The position numbers were made by a program, and so were the translations under genes. The notes under the pieces were generated by a model. That model was not told the DNA's origin. It did no database searches and was given only the letters and a program-made list of their open reading frames with translations. From contig JAHDGK010000001.1 of the NCBI GenBank assembly GCA_020627685.1, positions 111,641-175,640 of the forward strand: a stretch of DNA of 64,000 nucleotides. The letters run 5' to 3'. Shown here in pieces: positions 62,365-64,000 of this stretch (its first letter is position 1; each line of letters begins with the position of its first letter). This stretch comes from Granulosicoccus sp. (GTDB taxonomy: Bacteria; Pseudomonadota; Gammaproteobacteria; Granulosicoccales; Granulosicoccaceae).

Positions 62365-63264
62365 ATGACTCAAACAGAAACCATCGATTCCGATCTGCAT
62401 AATCTGGATATGCTCGACACCAGTGAGGTGCTGCAGCATTTACTCTCAAGCCAACAATTGGCTGTTACAGCTGTACAGAAGGCCATACCGGCAATTGATA
62501 ATGCTGTGGCCTTATCTCATCAGAGGCTCATCGAAGGAAGTGGACGGCTCATTTATGCAGGGGCAGGAGCCTCAGGGCGATTAGGCGTGCAGGATGGCGC
62601 AGAGTTATGGCCTACATTTGGATGGCCTCATGAAAGGCTGATGCTATGTATCGCTGGCGGGGATACTGCACTTGTAACCAGCCAGGATGGTGTTGAAGAT
62701 AATTCAAACGCAGCCGTGACAGAGGCCAGTGATGCGAAACTGACATCGGACGATGTTGTCATCGCGTTAGCCGCCAGTGGAAAATCGCCTTGGACATGTG
62801 CTTGGTTGGAGCAGGCGAAGCAGAGCGGGGCCTTAACTATTGGCATGGCCAACAATGCGGGCACGCCTTTGTTGGAGATCGCCCAGTGTCCCGTTTGGCT
62901 TGATACAGGGGCTGAAGTACTTGCCGGTTCTACCAGAATGAGTGCAGGCACTGCGCAAAAAATTGCTTTAAATTTATTCAGTACGGCGCTTATGGTTCGA
63001 ATGAATCGCACCTATGGAAATTTAATGGTAGACATGGCAGCAGTTAATAAAAAACTGGATGTCAGAAGAGTCAGACTGCTACAAGGAGTACTACCGCATT
63101 TATCCGATGACAAAGCACAAGAGGCGTTAACCGATGCAGGAGGGTGGGTGAAACTTGCGGCGCTGTTGGCCTTAGGTGATTCTTCTGAGAAAGCGCTTGA
63201 GCGACTGGCTGACTACAAGGGTTCGTTACGCGGCGCCATTGAGTCTTTACATTCAGAATCTTGA
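62365..63264 (+). CDS. murQ: N-acetylmuramic acid 6-phosphate etherase
   Basis: A 299-residue SIS-domain etherase: IYAGAGASGRLGVQDGAELWPTF, GGDTALVTSQDG, VIALAASGKSPW, EVLAGSTRMSAGTAQK, NLMVDMAAVNKKL. It cleaves the D-lactyl ether of MurNAc-6-phosphate to GlcNAc-6-phosphate. The ATG at 62365 is preferred over one at 62323 inside the kinase gene. Confidence 0.93.
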   Translation: MTQTETIDSDLHNLDMLDTSEVLQHLLSSQQLAVTAVQKAIPAIDNAVALSHQRLIEGSGRLIYAGAGASGRLGVQDGAELWPTFGWPHERLMLCIAGGDTALVTSQDGVEDNSNAAVTEASDAKLTSDDVVIALAASGKSPWTCAWLEQAKQSGALTIGMANNAGTPLLEIAQCPVWLDTGAEVLAGSTRMSAGTAQKIALNLFSTALMVRMNRTYGNLMVDMAAVNKKLDVRRVRLLQGVLPHLSDDKAQEALTDAGGWVKLAALLALGDSSEKALERLADYKGSLRGAIESLHSES

Positions 63265-63269
63265 AAAAT

Positions 63270-63297
63270 GCATCCGGCTAATCCCTGTGCCGGATGC
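63270..63297. terminator. Hairpin after murQ
   Basis: GCATCCGGC (63270–63278) pairs with GCCGGATGC (63289–63297), 10-nt loop. T-rich sequence (ATTTTT on the minus side) suits a terminator for the gene at 63339 and probably also for murQ. Confidence 0.75.
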
Positions 63298-63338
63298 GAT
63301 TTAAAACAGTGGTACTTCTTATTTATTGTTGTATTAAT

Positions 63339-64000
63339 TTATCCGGCTAAGCCGTTTAGCATCTCAACGATTGGTGCGATCACTGGCTCTATGATGGCGC
63401 CAACACCTGGAATAGCACTTACTTTATCGATTAAGGGCTGAATAGTGCCCATGCCATTTTGAACTATCGAAGCTATCGGGCCTTTTGCCGCATCGGGAAG
63501 ACGCACGATGATATCGTTGAGTCCACTGAGTTTGCCAGCAGCATCTTCCAGTGAAGGAATCGCACTCTTAGCAGACTCAAGATCCGAAATACCTGACAGC
63601 GCATCTCCAGCGGATCCGAAGACGCCTTCGAGGCCACCAGAGATTTTTCCAAGGTCCACTCCAGCAGGCATCGCCTCTTGAGCTGCATTCAATGCATCAG
63701 CGGCTTGTTGTTTCGCTTCTTCTGCCTGAAGTTTAAGTGCTTCAGCTTGGTCTGCAGCGGCTTGTGCTGCAGCTTCCGCTTGTGCGGTTGCTTTATCGGC
63801 GGCCTGTTGATTCATGTATTGCATACCAAACCAGCCTATTCCCAGAATAGCGACTAATGGCAATGCCCACTTCATGATTCCGCCTCCAGATTTTTCTGTA
63901 ATGGCTTCAGGTGCAGGGCTTGCTGCAGCGCTCGGAGCTGGACTAGGAGCTGCTGATGAAGTGCCTGTATTTGTAGAGGCCAGAGCATCAGGGGTTATGC
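63339..64000 (-). CDS. Alanine-rich membrane protein (partial, 5' end outside window)
   Basis: The frame is open from the stop at 63339 to the window end, so an ATG at 63875 is probably not the true start. Encoded order: a Pro/Ala/Ser-rich linker (PSPAPSAAASPAP), GGGIMKWALPLVAILGIGWF membrane span, an Ala/Gln/Glu coiled-coil-like run (AAAQAAADQAEALKLQ), and a C-terminal amphipathic region. This architecture (N-terminal DUF937-type domain, glycine-rich hinge, span) is common in envelope proteins; the N-terminal domain cannot be seen here. Confidence 0.65.
   Translation of the reverse strand, partial: ITPDALASTNTGTSSAAPSPAPSAAASPAPEAITEKSGGGIMKWALPLVAILGIGWFGMQYMNQQAADKATAQAEAAAQAAADQAEALKLQAEEAKQQAADALNAAQEAMPAGVDLGKISGGLEGVFGSAGDALSGISDLESAKSAIPSLEDAAGKLSGLNDIIVRLPDAAKGPIASIVQNGMGTIQPLIDKVSAIPGVGAIIEPVIAPIVEMLNGLAG

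Noticed and set aside
1..64000. CRISPR arrays, tRNA or rRNA genes, transposases, integrases
   Set aside because: No repeat-spacer pattern, no cloverleaf candidate and no such protein motifs were found by reading both strands.

Overview
The window looks like a stretch of chromosome from a free-living, probably marine, aerobic gammaproteobacterium. This rests on the mid-40s to 50% GC feel, the dsbA–cytochrome c4–engB block, PilU, EngB, TrpS and Pta, and many oxidative catabolism genes. The species assignment is an inference. I see no rRNA, tRNA, CRISPR array, transposase, integrase or phage gene.

Left region (1–5.8 kb): a quinoprotein accessory block. A leftward operon encodes a CXXCW-motif protein of PQQ-dependent catabolism, a MoxR-type ATPase and a DUF58 protein, and it runs off the left edge (compare mxaR/mxaS of methanol dehydrogenase clusters). 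Divergent from it is a three-gene NitT/TauT-like ABC importer. Region 5.8–16.2 kb is an aromatic/acyl-CoA block: cytochrome P450, pcaI, pcaJ, pcaF, a YceI protein, an ECF sigma/anti-sigma pair, a 3-hydroxyacyl-CoA dehydrogenase-like SDR, an unknown secreted protein, and pobR-like/pobA (4-hydroxybenzoate to protocatechuate).

Region 16.2–26.9 kb is the core alcohol oxidation locus: an ABC pair of the PQQ/lanthanide system, cytochrome c-550 PedF, a periplasmic binding protein, a SoxYZ-like carrier, a zinc metallohydrolase, and a PQQ alcohol dehydrogenase carrying the Asp-Tyr-Asp signature of lanthanide-dependent enzymes. A LuxR-type response regulator, a hybrid histidine kinase and a FIST (NosP-like) sensor follow. 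The gene set resembles the Pseudomonas ped/exa loci, and the two quinoprotein blocks bracket the aromatic genes, which suggests one catabolic island for (aromatic) alcohols.

Region 26.9–43 kb is mixed housekeeping and accessory: OmpA-like protein, trpS, asparaginase, pta, a DNA-binding/periplasmic-binding-like regulator next to an orphan tungstate-type binding protein, GMC oxidoreductase with a divergent IclR regulator, hisC with an outer-membrane-like protein, metallophosphoesterase, lipoprotein esterase, dsbA, cytochrome c4, engB. Region 43.3–48.8 kb is a complete branched-chain amino acid/amide-type ABC operon with a strong hairpin after the binding protein gene.

Region 48.9–64 kb holds a DUF2130 coiled-coil protein, a PilU-like ATPase, two transporters, a gluconate block (gnd, 2-hydroxyacid dehydrogenase, gntK, SMP-30 lactonase), an AI-2E family transporter, a Crp/Fnr regulator, a VOC protein, a lipoprotein, a MurNAc-recycling pair (BadF-type kinase plus murQ), and the 3' part of an alanine-rich membrane protein that leaves the right edge.

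Several intergenic inverted repeats stand out: a hairpin holding the start codon of the TauC-like permease, a 12-bp inverted repeat at two divergent start sites, a 16-bp hairpin at the anti-sigma 3' end, a hairpin over the ribosome-binding site of the DUF2130 gene, and a 38-nt dyad near 60.1 kb.
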